Below are positions 1 through 7,849 of a DNA stretch of 47,264 bases, piece after piece. The notes below the pieces were generated by a model. That model was not told the DNA's origin. It ran no database searches and saw nothing but the letters and a program-made list of their open reading frames with translations. The DNA is taken from contig JAEZQY010000015.1 in the NCBI GenBank assembly GCA_023441055.1, positions 1 to 47,264 of the forward strand, given 5' to 3'. Made by a program: the position numbers and the translations under genes. The DNA is from Bacillota bacterium. Its GTDB lineage: Bacteria; Bacillota; Bacilli; Paenibacillales; UBA4045. How positions within the stretch are numbered: the first letter of the stretch is position 1; each line of letters begins with the position of its first letter.

Positions 1-357
1 GGAAAGTGAAGCTGCAGGGCGCAGAATGAGGTAACTGGTACGTGCAGCTTCGGAAAGTGATGCTGCAGGGCGCAGAATGAGGTAACTGGTACGCGCAGCT
101 TCGGAAAGTGATGCTGCAGGGCGCAGAATGAGGTAACTGGTACTTGCAGCTTCGGAAAGTGATGCTGCAGGGCGCAGAATGAGCTAACTGGTACTTGCAG
201 CTCCGGAAAGTGATGCTACAGAGCGCTGAATAAGGTAATTGGTGCGTGCAGCTTCGGAAAGTGACGCTGCAGTGCGCAGAACGAGCTCACTGGTGCGTGC
301 AGCACCGGAAAGTGATGCTACAGAGCGCGGAACGAGGTAACCTGTACGAACGGGTTG
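1..357. repeat. Tandem array of a 51-bp repeat (about 7 copies, cut by window edge)
   Basis: Units begin with GGAAAGTGA at 1, 52, 103, 154, 205, 256 and 307, giving an exact 51-bp period. The last unit degenerates after about 340. Copies 1-4 are nearly identical and copies 5-7 are diverged. Each unit junction can fold: TGCAGCTTC and GAAGCTGCA flank a GGAAAGT loop, perfectly between a copy ending in TGCAGCTTC and a GAAGCTGCA start and with one mismatch elsewhere. Stops occur in all three forward frames, so the array is not coding. A related array with the same period lies at 31982-32180. The array probably continues upstream of the window. From its end to 563 I see only a short palindrome at 410-422 and a TATAAT at 518-523. 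Confidence 0.93.
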
Positions 358-563
358 ACGGCTATGTACATGATTGAAGCGATAGATTCCATCTCATGTT
401 AGGTTTATTTTCGGAATCCGAATCAAATATAGAGTAAACCATGATATACGACAAAAAAATACCAAAATTCTAAAGTTTCACATCCATCAAACGACACACT
501 CTGATGAGCGAATCCAATATAATAAGCAGAGTGATTAATAAAGCAGATAAGTGAGGATGAGGT

Positions 564-785
564 ATGAACCAGGTCAGGAAGGTAGAGGTCGATATTATCA
601 AGGTTGCAAAGCAGATGGGATTGAATACCGAGCGGATGTTGGCGTATGTCTTCCAAGGACAGCCGCAGCAATTGGATGAATCATCCATACAAGATAACGC
701 TGTGTTAGAACCATTAGGGCAATCGGCGAGAGCCTCATTTCGAGAACCTGCAGATCTGATTCTATTAGAATCCAATGATAGATGA
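564..785 (+). CDS. Small hypothetical protein (73 aa)
   Basis: I do not recognise a family. The product is soluble-looking, starts MNQVRKVEVDIIKVAKQMGL and ends ILLESNDR; there is no signal peptide, membrane segment or cysteine motif. A GAGGATGAGG tract just before the ATG can serve as ribosome binding site. A TATAAT at 518-523 is a possible -10 without a convincing -35. A rho-independent terminator follows at once (811-839), so the gene looks like a monocistronic unit separate from the EPS operon. The terminator and RBS argue that it is real. Confidence 0.6.
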   Translation: MNQVRKVEVDIIKVAKQMGLNTERMLAYVFQGQPQQLDESSIQDNAVLEPLGQSARASFREPADLILLESNDR

Positions 786-810
786 TAGATAGCGCCACTC
801 TCACACCAAC

Positions 811-839
811 AAGCTCCTACTGGAGCTTATTTTTTCTTT
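811..839 (+). terminator. Rho-independent terminator of the 73-aa gene
   Basis: Stem AAGCTCC (811-817) pairs with GGAGCTT (822-828) around a TACT loop, followed by ATTTTTTCTTT. It closes the small upstream gene and insulates the EPS promoter at 904. Confidence 0.85.
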
Positions 840-903
840 AAGACAGAACGTACAGCACCAAGGGAATTCCGCGCGCAAGAATCGAATTGTAGCAAATTAT
901 CGC

Positions 904-960
904 TTGACATGTTACATTTTGTATCGTAGAATTCGAATTGTTAATGATACATTATGTATC
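904..960 (+). promoter_or_regulatory. SigA-type promoter of the EPS operon with two operator-like palindromes
   Basis: TTGACA (904-909), a 17-nt spacer and TAGAAT (927-932). The spacer holds GTTAC-N5-GTATC (911-925), and a perfect palindrome GATAC-ATTAT-GTATC lies at 946-960, downstream of the -10. The RiPP promoter at 18914 has the same palindrome in exactly the same spacer position. A protein bound at either site would probably block RNA polymerase, so repression is the simplest reading. The regulator is not known. Confidence 0.75.
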
Positions 961-998
961 TTTCGGTAATATCTTTCATAGATTAAGTAGGTGCGAGG

Positions 999-1454
999 AT
1001 GCCGGATTATGATGAGAATACCAAGCGTCAATACATACGCCTGAAGACGGAAGGCTGCTTCGGCGAGCTTCAGATTAAAGCAATTGGCACGCATGCGATC
1101 AGCAGCAACAGCCGCAAGGTGCTGGTCCTGGACATTAGTCCCGGCGGCCTCCGATTCGCCTCAGGTCTCCGCTTTCCTGCTAATCGCAAGGTGAGGGTGG
1201 CGGTGCTCACCACGATTATGGGGATACGATTCGAAGCAGAAGGTCTGATCGTCTGGCGTAAATCAGATGAGAATATGTACGAGTATGGTGTGATGTTCGA
1301 GATTACCGCGCTGCACCGTTCGTTCCTGATCCGCATGTTGAATCAACTGTACCTGCAACAGCGTCCGGAGGAGAAGCGTGTGCATCAGTACTATACGTAC
1401 ATGTGCAATCTCTATCTGCAGGATCAGAAATCAAGAATCAATTACACCATCTGA
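999..1454 (+). CDS. PilZ-domain protein, probable c-di-GMP receptor
   Basis: The 151-aa protein has both parts of the PilZ c-di-GMP signature: R10-x3-R14 near the N-terminus (RQYIR) and D45-x-S47-x2-G50 (DISPGG), followed by a beta-barrel-like stretch to about residue 105. The remaining 45 residues look helical. It contains no catalytic domain or membrane segment, so it is a stand-alone adaptor. It is the first gene after the EPS promoter and lies 23 nt before the Wzz-like gene. By analogy with other PilZ proteins it may couple polysaccharide synthesis to c-di-GMP; its partner cannot be read from sequence. The start ATG follows GGTGCGAGG, a moderate RBS. Confidence 0.82.
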   Translation: MPDYDENTKRQYIRLKTEGCFGELQIKAIGTHAISSNSRKVLVLDISPGGLRFASGLRFPANRKVRVAVLTTIMGIRFEAEGLIVWRKSDENMYEYGVMFEITALHRSFLIRMLNQLYLQQRPEEKRVHQYYTYMCNLYLQDQKSRINYTI

Positions 1455-1477
1455 TAACGAATGTGAGGAGCGGGACT

Positions 1478-2227
1478 ATGGATTTGCGAGATTTAATGAG
1501 AATTGTATGGCGCCGGCTATGGATGATCGCCTTGATTATGGTTATTGCAGGCGGAACCGCAGGAGCGATTACGTTCTGGTTCATCCCGCCCGTCTATGAA
1601 GCCTCCACTAAATTAATTGTAAATAAGTCGGCTGAGGAGGATGGGAAGGCGGTCATCAATTGGGATGTCGTCACGGTCAACATCCAGCTGATTGATACCT
1701 ATAAGGAGCTAATCAAGACCTCGGCCATTATGGATGAAGTATTAGCGCGCAACCCGGACTTGGATCTGAATCGCGAAGAATTAATTGAGAAGGTAAATGT
1801 GAGCTCCGTTAATAACACACAGGTCATGACGGTCGTTGTGAAGGATGAATCCTATGTGACTGCGGCGCGCATTGTGAATGATGTGTCCGAGGTGTTCCAA
1901 TCCAAGGTGATTGAGATTCTGAAGGTCGATAATGTGACTATTCTAAATGAAGCTTCATTAGAAGAGGATCCTTACCCCGTATCTCCAAGTGTGATGATGA
2001 ATGTGGCAATCAGTCTGATTCTCTCTGTGCTGTTCGGACTCGGTCTGGTATTCCTGCTCGAGCATCTCGATGATTCTATCAAGCATGAAGAGGATGTCGA
2101 GAAGACGCTGGGGCTTCCATTCCTCGCTGCAATCGATCGCATGGAGAAGAAGGACTTCAATAGACAGCGCGCAGCGAGAGCTGCGAGAAAGGCAGGCGAT
2201 CTGTATGTCTCGTCAAACCAATCATGA
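1478..2227 (+). CDS. Wzz/CapA-type chain-length determinant and kinase modulator
   Basis: Membrane protein of 249 aa in the polysaccharide co-polymerase family. A first transmembrane segment lies near residues 18-38 (ALIMVIAGGTAGAITFWFIP), then a long extracytoplasmic part, then a second segment near residues 175-200 (VAISLILSVLFGLGLVFLLE) after the Pro-rich PYPVSPS motif typical of the family. The short cytoplasmic tail normally activates the partner BY-kinase, which is encoded next with a 23-nt overlap. The ATG at 1478 is chosen because GTGAGGAGCGG precedes it; the frame is open further upstream, but without an RBS. In Firmicutes the modulator and kinase are separate polypeptides, as here. 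Confidence 0.88.
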   Translation: MDLRDLMRIVWRRLWMIALIMVIAGGTAGAITFWFIPPVYEASTKLIVNKSAEEDGKAVINWDVVTVNIQLIDTYKELIKTSAIMDEVLARNPDLDLNREELIEKVNVSSVNNTQVMTVVVKDESYVTAARIVNDVSEVFQSKVIEILKVDNVTILNEASLEEDPYPVSPSVMMNVAISLILSVLFGLGLVFLLEHLDDSIKHEEDVEKTLGLPFLAAIDRMEKKDFNRQRAARAARKAGDLYVSSNQS

Positions 2228-2894
2228 GGTGCTGCTCATAACAGAGGTTAATCCCATGTCACAGATCTCAGAGTCGTTCCGCACCCTGCGTACGAATACG
2301 CAATTCACGACAGCCTCCGATGAGCTCAAGGTGATTGCGGTCACCTCCTGCCAGCCTGGCGAGGGGAAGACGACTACAGTATCTAATCTCGCGGTTGCCT
2401 ATGCGCAGGAGGGCAAGCGGACGCTGCTCATCGATGCGGACCTCCGCAAGCCGAGCCTGCACAAGGTATTCAGCAACTCTAACCGCAAGGGACTCAGCAA
2501 TCTACTCGCTAGACAGACGGACCGAGAGGATGTGGTGATCCAGACGCATATCGAGCATCTGACACTGATTCCCGCCGGCCCCGTCCCGCCCAATCCGGCT
2601 GAGCTGCTCGGCTCAAAGGGGATGGATGAGCTATTGTCGGCTGTTCGCGACCAATATGACGTGATTCTAATCGATACGCCCCCTGTGCTGGTTGTAACAG
2701 ATGCGCAGGTGGTAGCGACGAAGAGCGATGGCATATTGCTCGTTATTCGAGCTGGCATGATTAAGAAGAATATGGCGCTCAGGGCCAAGTCGAGACTTGA
2801 GCATGTGCAGGCTAAGGTCCTGGGTGTTGTGCTCAATGGCAAGAAGAAGTCGAAGTCAGATCTATCGTATTACGAATACGCCGCTTCGAGATGA
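2205..2894 (+). CDS. BY-type tyrosine kinase, CapB/EpsB family
   Basis: Cytoplasmic ATP-dependent tyrosine autokinase of 229 aa. Motifs in order: a deviant Walker A (PGEGKTT), Walker A' (LLIDADLRKP) and Walker B (ILIDTPP). The C-terminus carries clustered tyrosines (SYYEY), the usual autophosphorylation sites, though the cluster is short. It works with the membrane modulator encoded upstream, and cycling of its phosphorylation controls polymer length and export. The start at 2205 overlaps the previous gene and has GAAAGGCAGG upstream; the frame extends further back but only inside the modulator gene. The next gene begins only after a structured leader and terminator. Confidence 0.9.
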   Translation: MSRQTNHEVLLITEVNPMSQISESFRTLRTNTQFTTASDELKVIAVTSCQPGEGKTTTVSNLAVAYAQEGKRTLLIDADLRKPSLHKVFSNSNRKGLSNLLARQTDREDVVIQTHIEHLTLIPAGPVPPNPAELLGSKGMDELLSAVRDQYDVILIDTPPVLVVTDAQVVATKSDGILLVIRAGMIKKNMALRAKSRLEHVQAKVLGVVLNGKKKSKSDLSYYEYAASR

Positions 2895-2896
2895 CT

Positions 2897-3055
2897 GGGC
2901 CGCGAGGCTTTACTCCTAACCGAATAATCTGACTATGCGGGTCTGGTCCCGCAAGGCAATGTCTACTGAGCCTCTATCGCTGTAGGCACTCGGATACGCT
3001 GTGGGCGCTGGCCGCCTTAGACGTTGATCGTCAAGGGTGTATTGTGAGGATGGGT
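2897..3055 (+). ncRNA. Structured leader resembling the eps-associated RNA (EAR)
   Basis: A 290-nt gap separates the kinase gene from the initiating transferase gene. It contains a strong hairpin (GCGGG 2937-2941, CCCGC 2948-2952) and further GC-rich helices to about 3050, followed by an intrinsic terminator. In Bacillus subtilis the EAR antitermination RNA sits at this place, between epsB and epsC, and lets polymerase read through terminators in the long eps operon. Position and the downstream terminator support the same role here. The assignment rests on context and visible hairpins; I could not run a covariance model. Confidence 0.5.
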
Positions 3056-3083
3056 TTGATGCCCTTTTCTGGTTTATCTGGAG

Positions 3084-3142
3084 CTAAAAAGTCTAGATTG
3101 CTGTTTTTCATATGCGGAAGAGCGACAATCTAGCCTTTTTAG
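3084..3142 (+). terminator. Intrinsic terminator inside the EPS operon
   Basis: A 17-nt inverted repeat with one mismatch: arms at 3084-3100 (CTAAAAAGTCTAGATTG) and 3126-3142 (CAATCTAGCCTTTTTAG), with the T-run inside the right arm. It lies just before the initiating transferase gene, so unregulated transcription of the polymerisation genes would stop here. A processive antiterminator such as an EAR could override it. Confidence 0.7.
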
Positions 3143-3185
3143 TATGCAGGCTTATAGACAATCCATATTTCGGAGTAGAGGTGTG

Positions 3186-3881
3186 ATGGCAATGGATTTA
3201 TCTGAAACCAGGTTGGAGACGAGAACGGAGGCTAGTCCGGGCTTGCAGCCCAAGGCGCTCAGGCGACAGCCGGATATCGGGTATGAGGTGATGAAGCGGG
3301 CGCTGGATATCATGTTCGCTTCTGTGGGACTGATTTTACTGTTCCCCCTCTTCCTCCTGGTGGCAATCGCAATTAAGCTGGAGGACCCGAAGGGGAGCAT
3401 CCTGTTCCGGCAAATTCGAGTCGGCAAGGACGGAGTTCCGTTCTACATGTACAAATTTCGGTCGATGGTCAATGGGGCGGAGACGCTGCTCGATGATCTG
3501 CTCTCGAAGAATGAGATCAGCGGCGCCATGTTCAAGATGAGGAAGGACCCGCGCGTGACGCGTGTCGGCAGACTGATTCGCAAGCTGAGCATCGATGAAT
3601 TCCCGCAATTCTACAATGTGCTTCGCGGCGATATGAGCTTGGTCGGGCCACGACCGCCGTTACCGCGAGAGGTGGAGAATTATTCGTCATTCGAGATGAG
3701 GCGATTGGCGGTTACGCCCGGATGCACAGGTCTGTGGCAGATCAGCGGACGCAATGCGCTCAGCTTCAAGGAGATGGTTGAACTCGATTTGTCATACATA
3801 GAACAACGCGGACTGCGCACGGATTGCAAGATTATATGGAAGACATGCTGGATGCTGCTGATGGCGAAGAACGGGTATTAG
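3186..3881 (+). CDS. Undecaprenyl-phosphate sugar-1-phosphate transferase (initiating enzyme)
   Basis: The 231-aa protein belongs to the bacterial sugar transferase (PssY/EpsL-like, monotopic) family and starts polysaccharide assembly by moving a sugar phosphate from a UDP-sugar to undecaprenyl phosphate. A hydrophobic re-entrant helix lies near residues 40-62 (MFASVGLILLFPLFLLVAIA). It is followed by the family signatures DPKGSILFRQ, FYMYKFRSM, DEFPQFYNVLRGDMSLVGPRP and GLWQISGRN. There is no large N-terminal membrane domain, so it is the short form. I chose the ATG at 3186, after GGAGTAGAGG; the open frame begins at 3144 inside the terminator stem. It lies 14 nt before the next glycosyltransferase. 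Confidence 0.92.
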   Translation: MAMDLSETRLETRTEASPGLQPKALRRQPDIGYEVMKRALDIMFASVGLILLFPLFLLVAIAIKLEDPKGSILFRQIRVGKDGVPFYMYKFRSMVNGAETLLDDLLSKNEISGAMFKMRKDPRVTRVGRLIRKLSIDEFPQFYNVLRGDMSLVGPRPPLPREVENYSSFEMRRLAVTPGCTGLWQISGRNALSFKEMVELDLSYIEQRGLRTDCKIIWKTCWMLLMAKNGY

Positions 3882-3895
3882 TTGGAGGGACATTT

Positions 3896-4852
3896 ATGGT
3901 TGGTCAAATAGAGCAAACAGACATGAGTTGGGCACCATCTGTATCGATACTAATCTGCACCTATAATCGGGCTGAGCTGCTCAGGCAAACCTTGCTGGCG
4001 CTGGAGGATGTGCATGAGATTGAACAAGCCGAGGTGCTCGTTGTCGACAATAATTCGCAGGATCATACCGAGGCAGTCGTGCAGGTATGCTGTCAGCAAT
4101 TAGCGCATAAGGTAAGGCTGAAGTACCTATTCGAGGAGCGGCAGGGATTATCCGCGGCCAGGAATACCGGGATGCTCCGATCGCGCGCGCCAATCATCGC
4201 CTTCCTGGATGATGACGCAGTGCCTGAGCATGGCTGGCTCCGTACGCTCATGCAGAGCTTCAAGGACTTCCCAGACGCTGGGGCGGTCGGCGGAGTCATT
4301 CATCCGGCGTTCGAGAATGGGAGACCAGACTGGCTCATTCGTCAGCTGGAGTATCCGTATGCGATCATAAATCTGGGTGATCAGGTGCAGCGCTACCCGC
4401 GCGGACTCGCTCCATTCGGTGCGAATATGGCGGTTCGTCGAGGCGCAATCGGCAATCTGGAATTTCCGGAGAATCTAGGTCGCAAGGGAGCAACGCTGCT
4501 GTCAGGCGAGGAGACTTACTTCTTCGGACATCTGCGTAAGAAGGGCTGGAGCTTGTATTATCATCCCGAGATGGCAGTCAGGCATCATATCGCGGCAGAG
4601 CGGCTGAATATCGCATGGATTCGCAAGCGATATTATTACCAGGGGGTCTCCATCGCGATGGAGGGCACAAGTCTGCTATCGAGGTTACGAATTGTATCAT
4701 CAGCATTGTTAAGAACAGTCTATGCCTCAGTGCAATGGCTGCTAGCCAGAGGCGCCGGTCACAGATTGCATGCCAGATGCAGGCTCGACAGCGTGCGCGG
4801 TACGATGACGACGCTGTACCAGAGGCGCTCGGCCGCCACGGGCTATGAGTAG
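3896..4852 (+). CDS. Family 2 glycosyltransferase
   Basis: GT-A fold inverting glycosyltransferase, 318 aa. It has the N-terminal strand SVSILICTYNRAELL, the nucleotide-binding region VVDNNSQDH and a DxD-like AFLDDDAVPE near residue 105. A mid-region acceptor loop (PFGANMAVRRGAI) follows, with the EETYFFGHLRKKG segment of this family. It should add one sugar to the lipid-linked repeat unit at the inner face of the membrane; donor and acceptor cannot be read. The ATG at 3896 follows TTGGAGGGACATTT, a clear RBS. Its end overlaps the polymerase gene by 8 nt. Confidence 0.88.
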   Translation: MVGQIEQTDMSWAPSVSILICTYNRAELLRQTLLALEDVHEIEQAEVLVVDNNSQDHTEAVVQVCCQQLAHKVRLKYLFEERQGLSAARNTGMLRSRAPIIAFLDDDAVPEHGWLRTLMQSFKDFPDAGAVGGVIHPAFENGRPDWLIRQLEYPYAIINLGDQVQRYPRGLAPFGANMAVRRGAIGNLEFPENLGRKGATLLSGEETYFFGHLRKKGWSLYYHPEMAVRHHIAAERLNIAWIRKRYYYQGVSIAMEGTSLLSRLRIVSSALLRTVYASVQWLLARGAGHRLHARCRLDSVRGTMTTLYQRRSAATGYE

Positions 4853-6221
4853 TCCGCGCTTTATGACTGCGGTCCCGGCTCGTGTGCTCTGGGCGCTCGT
4901 CACGGTTATGGGTGCGCTCTTCATCGGAGCGGCTGCTCCTTATGAGCCGAAGCTGCTGTTCGCAGCGGTGACGGGGATGCTCTGTCTGCTGCTATCGATC
5001 TTGTATCCGGAGCGGATGAGCACTGTGATTCTTCTCCCTACAGCAGTGTCGATTCAATTCATCTTCGATATGAAGCTGGCGGGGATGGACCTGCAGTCGC
5101 TGTATAAGATGGGCGTACTGTTCCTCTTGGTGCCGGCTATGATGAAGCTTGGCATTCACCGGTTCATGCTCGGCCCGGCTATTGCGCTCTGTGTGATGCT
5201 GTTGATTACTTATTTGTTCTCGGATTGGCATCCGTTGCTGGACAGAGCGGCTCCAATTAAAGCATTCATCGGTTTGTTGGCGCCGTTCGTCTTCCTGCTA
5301 ATCCGTTGGGATCGGCATACGTCCGAGCGGCATATTACGGTTGTTGCCCTGCTGCCGCTAATCAGCGTAGCGATTGGCTTGCTCCTGCATGGGGCGGGCA
5401 TCCATAAGGCATTCGTGGTGGAGTTCACCGGAGCATTCCGCTTGCAGGGCTCAAGCATTCCGGCCCATCTGGCCTTCCTGGCCTTTATCAGCTTTATGAT
5501 CTGCTTCATCGAACTGAAGCGGAATCCGCTGCGGCTTACCTTCTTCTATGTCATGATGGCGATTAACTTTATGATCTTGCTGCTCACGGGAACGAGAGGT
5601 CCGCTGGTGTCCGCTGCGCCGATGCTGCTGCTGTATATCTTCGACCTGACCCGGCAATTTGCTAAGGGCAGAGCTGTACTCATCGTGCCGCTATTCGGGT
5701 TCGTCACCTTGCTCTCCGGCGCGGTCTACCTGCAGCTCGACAACTTGATGAAGCGCTCCTTCGAGCGGCAGACCGATACGGTTATCGACACATCAGGCAG
5801 AGCGGAGGCTTGGGCTTTCTTCCTCGATGGCGTGAAGGGGTCGCCCTGGTCAGGCAGAGGGCTCGGTTCGGTGCTCGTTGCTAATGATGGCAGCATCTAT
5901 TCCGGGTTCGTAGTACCGCATAACGAGTACATTCGATTCTATTACGATAGCGGTTATATCGGAGCCGCCTGTCTGTTCATCGCGCTGGCGATCACCTTCA
6001 GCATGGTGTATCGAAGAACGGAGAAGCGGGCGAAGAGCAGTGTGGGTATGCTGCTGCTCGGCTTCGCGATCTATACATTCACGGACAATACCTTGTCGAC
6101 TGTACAGTTTATTGTGCCGTTCTGTGTGTATCTATGCGCGTTGATTAATCATTCCGCTGCGGCGGAGAGCGGGGAGGAAGAGCATGGAGAAGGTCGAGTT
6201 GTTCGATATCCGATTCGATAA
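4845..6221 (+). CDS. Wzy-like polysaccharide polymerase (O-antigen ligase family)
   Basis: Integral membrane protein of 458 aa with about ten to twelve hydrophobic segments. It carries the Wzy/WaaL pattern: LLTGTRGPLVSA before a large outer loop, and then GRGLGSV...VPHNEYIRFYYDSG, with the His-Asn-Glu typical of this family. It should join undecaprenyl-linked repeat units at the outer face of the membrane. It is translationally coupled to the upstream glycosyltransferase (ATG lies 8 nt inside that gene). Family membership does not separate polymerase from ligase; polymerase is inferred from the Wzx/Wzz context. Confidence 0.82.
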   Translation: MSSPRFMTAVPARVLWALVTVMGALFIGAAAPYEPKLLFAAVTGMLCLLLSILYPERMSTVILLPTAVSIQFIFDMKLAGMDLQSLYKMGVLFLLVPAMMKLGIHRFMLGPAIALCVMLLITYLFSDWHPLLDRAAPIKAFIGLLAPFVFLLIRWDRHTSERHITVVALLPLISVAIGLLLHGAGIHKAFVVEFTGAFRLQGSSIPAHLAFLAFISFMICFIELKRNPLRLTFFYVMMAINFMILLLTGTRGPLVSAAPMLLLYIFDLTRQFAKGRAVLIVPLFGFVTLLSGAVYLQLDNLMKRSFERQTDTVIDTSGRAEAWAFFLDGVKGSPWSGRGLGSVLVANDGSIYSGFVVPHNEYIRFYYDSGYIGAACLFIALAITFSMVYRRTEKRAKSSVGMLLLGFAIYTFTDNTLSTVQFIVPFCVYLCALINHSAAAESGEEEHGEGRVVRYPIR

Positions 6222-6969
6222 TTATGATTTCGCTGATCTGATGCAATTTCTTGATGATGCGATTCAGAGACGGGAGCCGACCTATGTGCTGACCTGTAAT
6301 GTAGATCATCTGATTAATCTGCGCAGGGATTCCTACTTCCGCAACGTGTATCAACAGGCTGGGGCGACGGTGGCGGACGGGATGCCGATCGTATGGGTGT
6401 CGCGTCTGTTCGGCACACCGCTCAAGCGCAGAGTCGCAGGCTCCGATATTCTAACGGAGCTGGGTCTGGACTTCGAGCGCAAGCGCTATCGGATCTACTT
6501 CCTCGGAGCAGGCGAAGGAGTCGCGGAGGAAGCCAAGCGGAATCTGCTGTTGAAGTTCCCGGCCATGCATATCGTAGGCTGTTATTCACCGCCGCTCGGC
6601 TTCGAGCAGGATGAACTGGAATGTGCGCGGATCATCAAGCTGCTGAAGGACGCGAAGCCGGACATTGTATTCATGGGTGTCGGATCGCCTAAGCAGGAGA
6701 AGTGGATTTATCAGTTCCATCAGGAATATGGCGCGCCAGTGTCCATTGGTGTTGGCGCGACCTTCGACTTCCTGGCGGGGAGAGTGAAGCGGGCGCCTGT
6801 CGTATTCCAGCGCAGCGGTCTGGAATGGCTATGGCGGCTGTACCGAGAGCCGAAGCGGCTGTGGCGGCGCTATCTGGTTGAGGATACGAAATTCTTAAAG
6901 CTGCTGCTGACTGAGATGAAGAATAGACGGAGGAGAGAGCGACATGGCGCGTACACGAAGCGAGGGTAA
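6184..6969 (+). CDS. WecG/TagA/CpsF family glycosyltransferase
   Basis: A 261-aa GT26-type glycosyltransferase. Family signatures are TCNVDHLINLRRD, the catalytic-region TVADGMPIVW, GAGEGVAEEA and the C-terminal GVGSPKQEKWIYQF. Characterised members (TagA, WecG) add N-acetylmannosamine to undecaprenyl-PP-GlcNAc; here the donor is uncertain. The C-terminal tail is rich in Arg/Lys, which in this family contacts the membrane. The start ATG is preceded by GGGGAGGAAG and lies 38 nt inside the polymerase gene, implying coupling. Its end overlaps the next glycosyltransferase by 26 nt. Confidence 0.9.
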   Translation: MEKVELFDIRFDNYDFADLMQFLDDAIQRREPTYVLTCNVDHLINLRRDSYFRNVYQQAGATVADGMPIVWVSRLFGTPLKRRVAGSDILTELGLDFERKRYRIYFLGAGEGVAEEAKRNLLLKFPAMHIVGCYSPPLGFEQDELECARIIKLLKDAKPDIVFMGVGSPKQEKWIYQFHQEYGAPVSIGVGATFDFLAGRVKRAPVVFQRSGLEWLWRLYREPKRLWRRYLVEDTKFLKLLLTEMKNRRRRERHGAYTKRG

Positions 6970-7849
6970 TCCGGCTAGCAAGCTGGTGACCGTGCTGATC
7001 CCGATTTACAACGGGGAGCAATACATTGAGGAGACGGTTCGCAGTGTACTGGATCAGAGCTATACCGAGCTGGAGGTGCTATGTATCATAGACGGCACAC
7101 AGGATCGCTCGAAGGCGATTATCGAAGCGATCGGCGATCCGCGCGTTACGGTGATGGAGCGGGAGAACCGGGGCGCCACATATCGGCGCAATGAGGGCAT
7201 GCTGCTAGCTGGAGGAGAATACATCTGGTTCCTCGATCAAGATGACATTCTGATGCCGGGCTGTATAGCGGCTGCTGTCCGCGAGATGGAGCGTTCCGGC
7301 TATGCGGCGGTAGCTGTGAATGGGAATCTCATTGATTCCGACAGCCGCATTATTCGCCGGATGTATCGGGTGAATAAGCCAGTATTGACACTGAAGAAGC
7401 TGGCCAAGGGCAATCAGCTGTTCACCACCTCGCAAGCGCTCATTCGCAAGTCTTCGATACAGAAGGTGATGGGCTTCAATGCTGAAGCTGGAATCGCGGA
7501 TGACTGGGATATGTGGATCAGGCTGCTCCGGAGCGGCGGCAGGATCGGCTTCGTGGACCGGCTGCTCATGGGCTATCGCCTCCATGACAGCAATCATTCC
7601 AGGAATTATGACAAGATGCTGCGCTCCGAGATGCATGTGCTGGAGAAGACGCTGAGAGAAGTCGGCAATCCGAGGACGAATAAGAGCTACACCTTCCTGC
7701 GGTATTCCGCGAGGGCTGGTGATTGGAAGGCGCTGACCAGCGCTGTTCGATTGAATGTGTCGCTAATCTTCAACCCCAGACTGTATGTATACGCGGCACA
7801 GACTGCAGCGACTAGACGAACCATGAAGAAGAACGGAGGGATCGCGTAA
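6944..7849 (+). CDS. Family 2 glycosyltransferase
   Basis: GT-A glycosyltransferase of 301 aa. Typical signatures are VTVLIPIYNGEQYIEETVRS at the N-terminus, then RNEGMLLAGGEYIWFLDQDD with a DQDD metal/nucleotide site near residue 95, and AGIADDWDMWIRLLRSG at about residue 180. No membrane segment is visible. The ATG at 6944 follows GACGGAGGAGAGAGCG. The stop TAA shares its last base with the start of the next gene. It probably adds another sugar to the repeat unit. Confidence 0.88.
   Translation: MARTRSEGNPASKLVTVLIPIYNGEQYIEETVRSVLDQSYTELEVLCIIDGTQDRSKAIIEAIGDPRVTVMERENRGATYRRNEGMLLAGGEYIWFLDQDDILMPGCIAAAVREMERSGYAAVAVNGNLIDSDSRIIRRMYRVNKPVLTLKKLAKGNQLFTTSQALIRKSSIQKVMGFNAEAGIADDWDMWIRLLRSGGRIGFVDRLLMGYRLHDSNHSRNYDKMLRSEMHVLEKTLREVGNPRTNKSYTFLRYSARAGDWKALTSAVRLNVSLIFNPRLYVYAAQTAATRRTMKKNGGIA

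Noticed and set aside
1..357. CRISPR array
   Set aside because: The whole 51-bp unit repeats without variable spacers, and no cas genes are present.
410..422. Palindrome TTCGGA-A-TCCGAA as an operator
   Set aside because: Short, single occurrence, and no promoter elements around it that I can defend.
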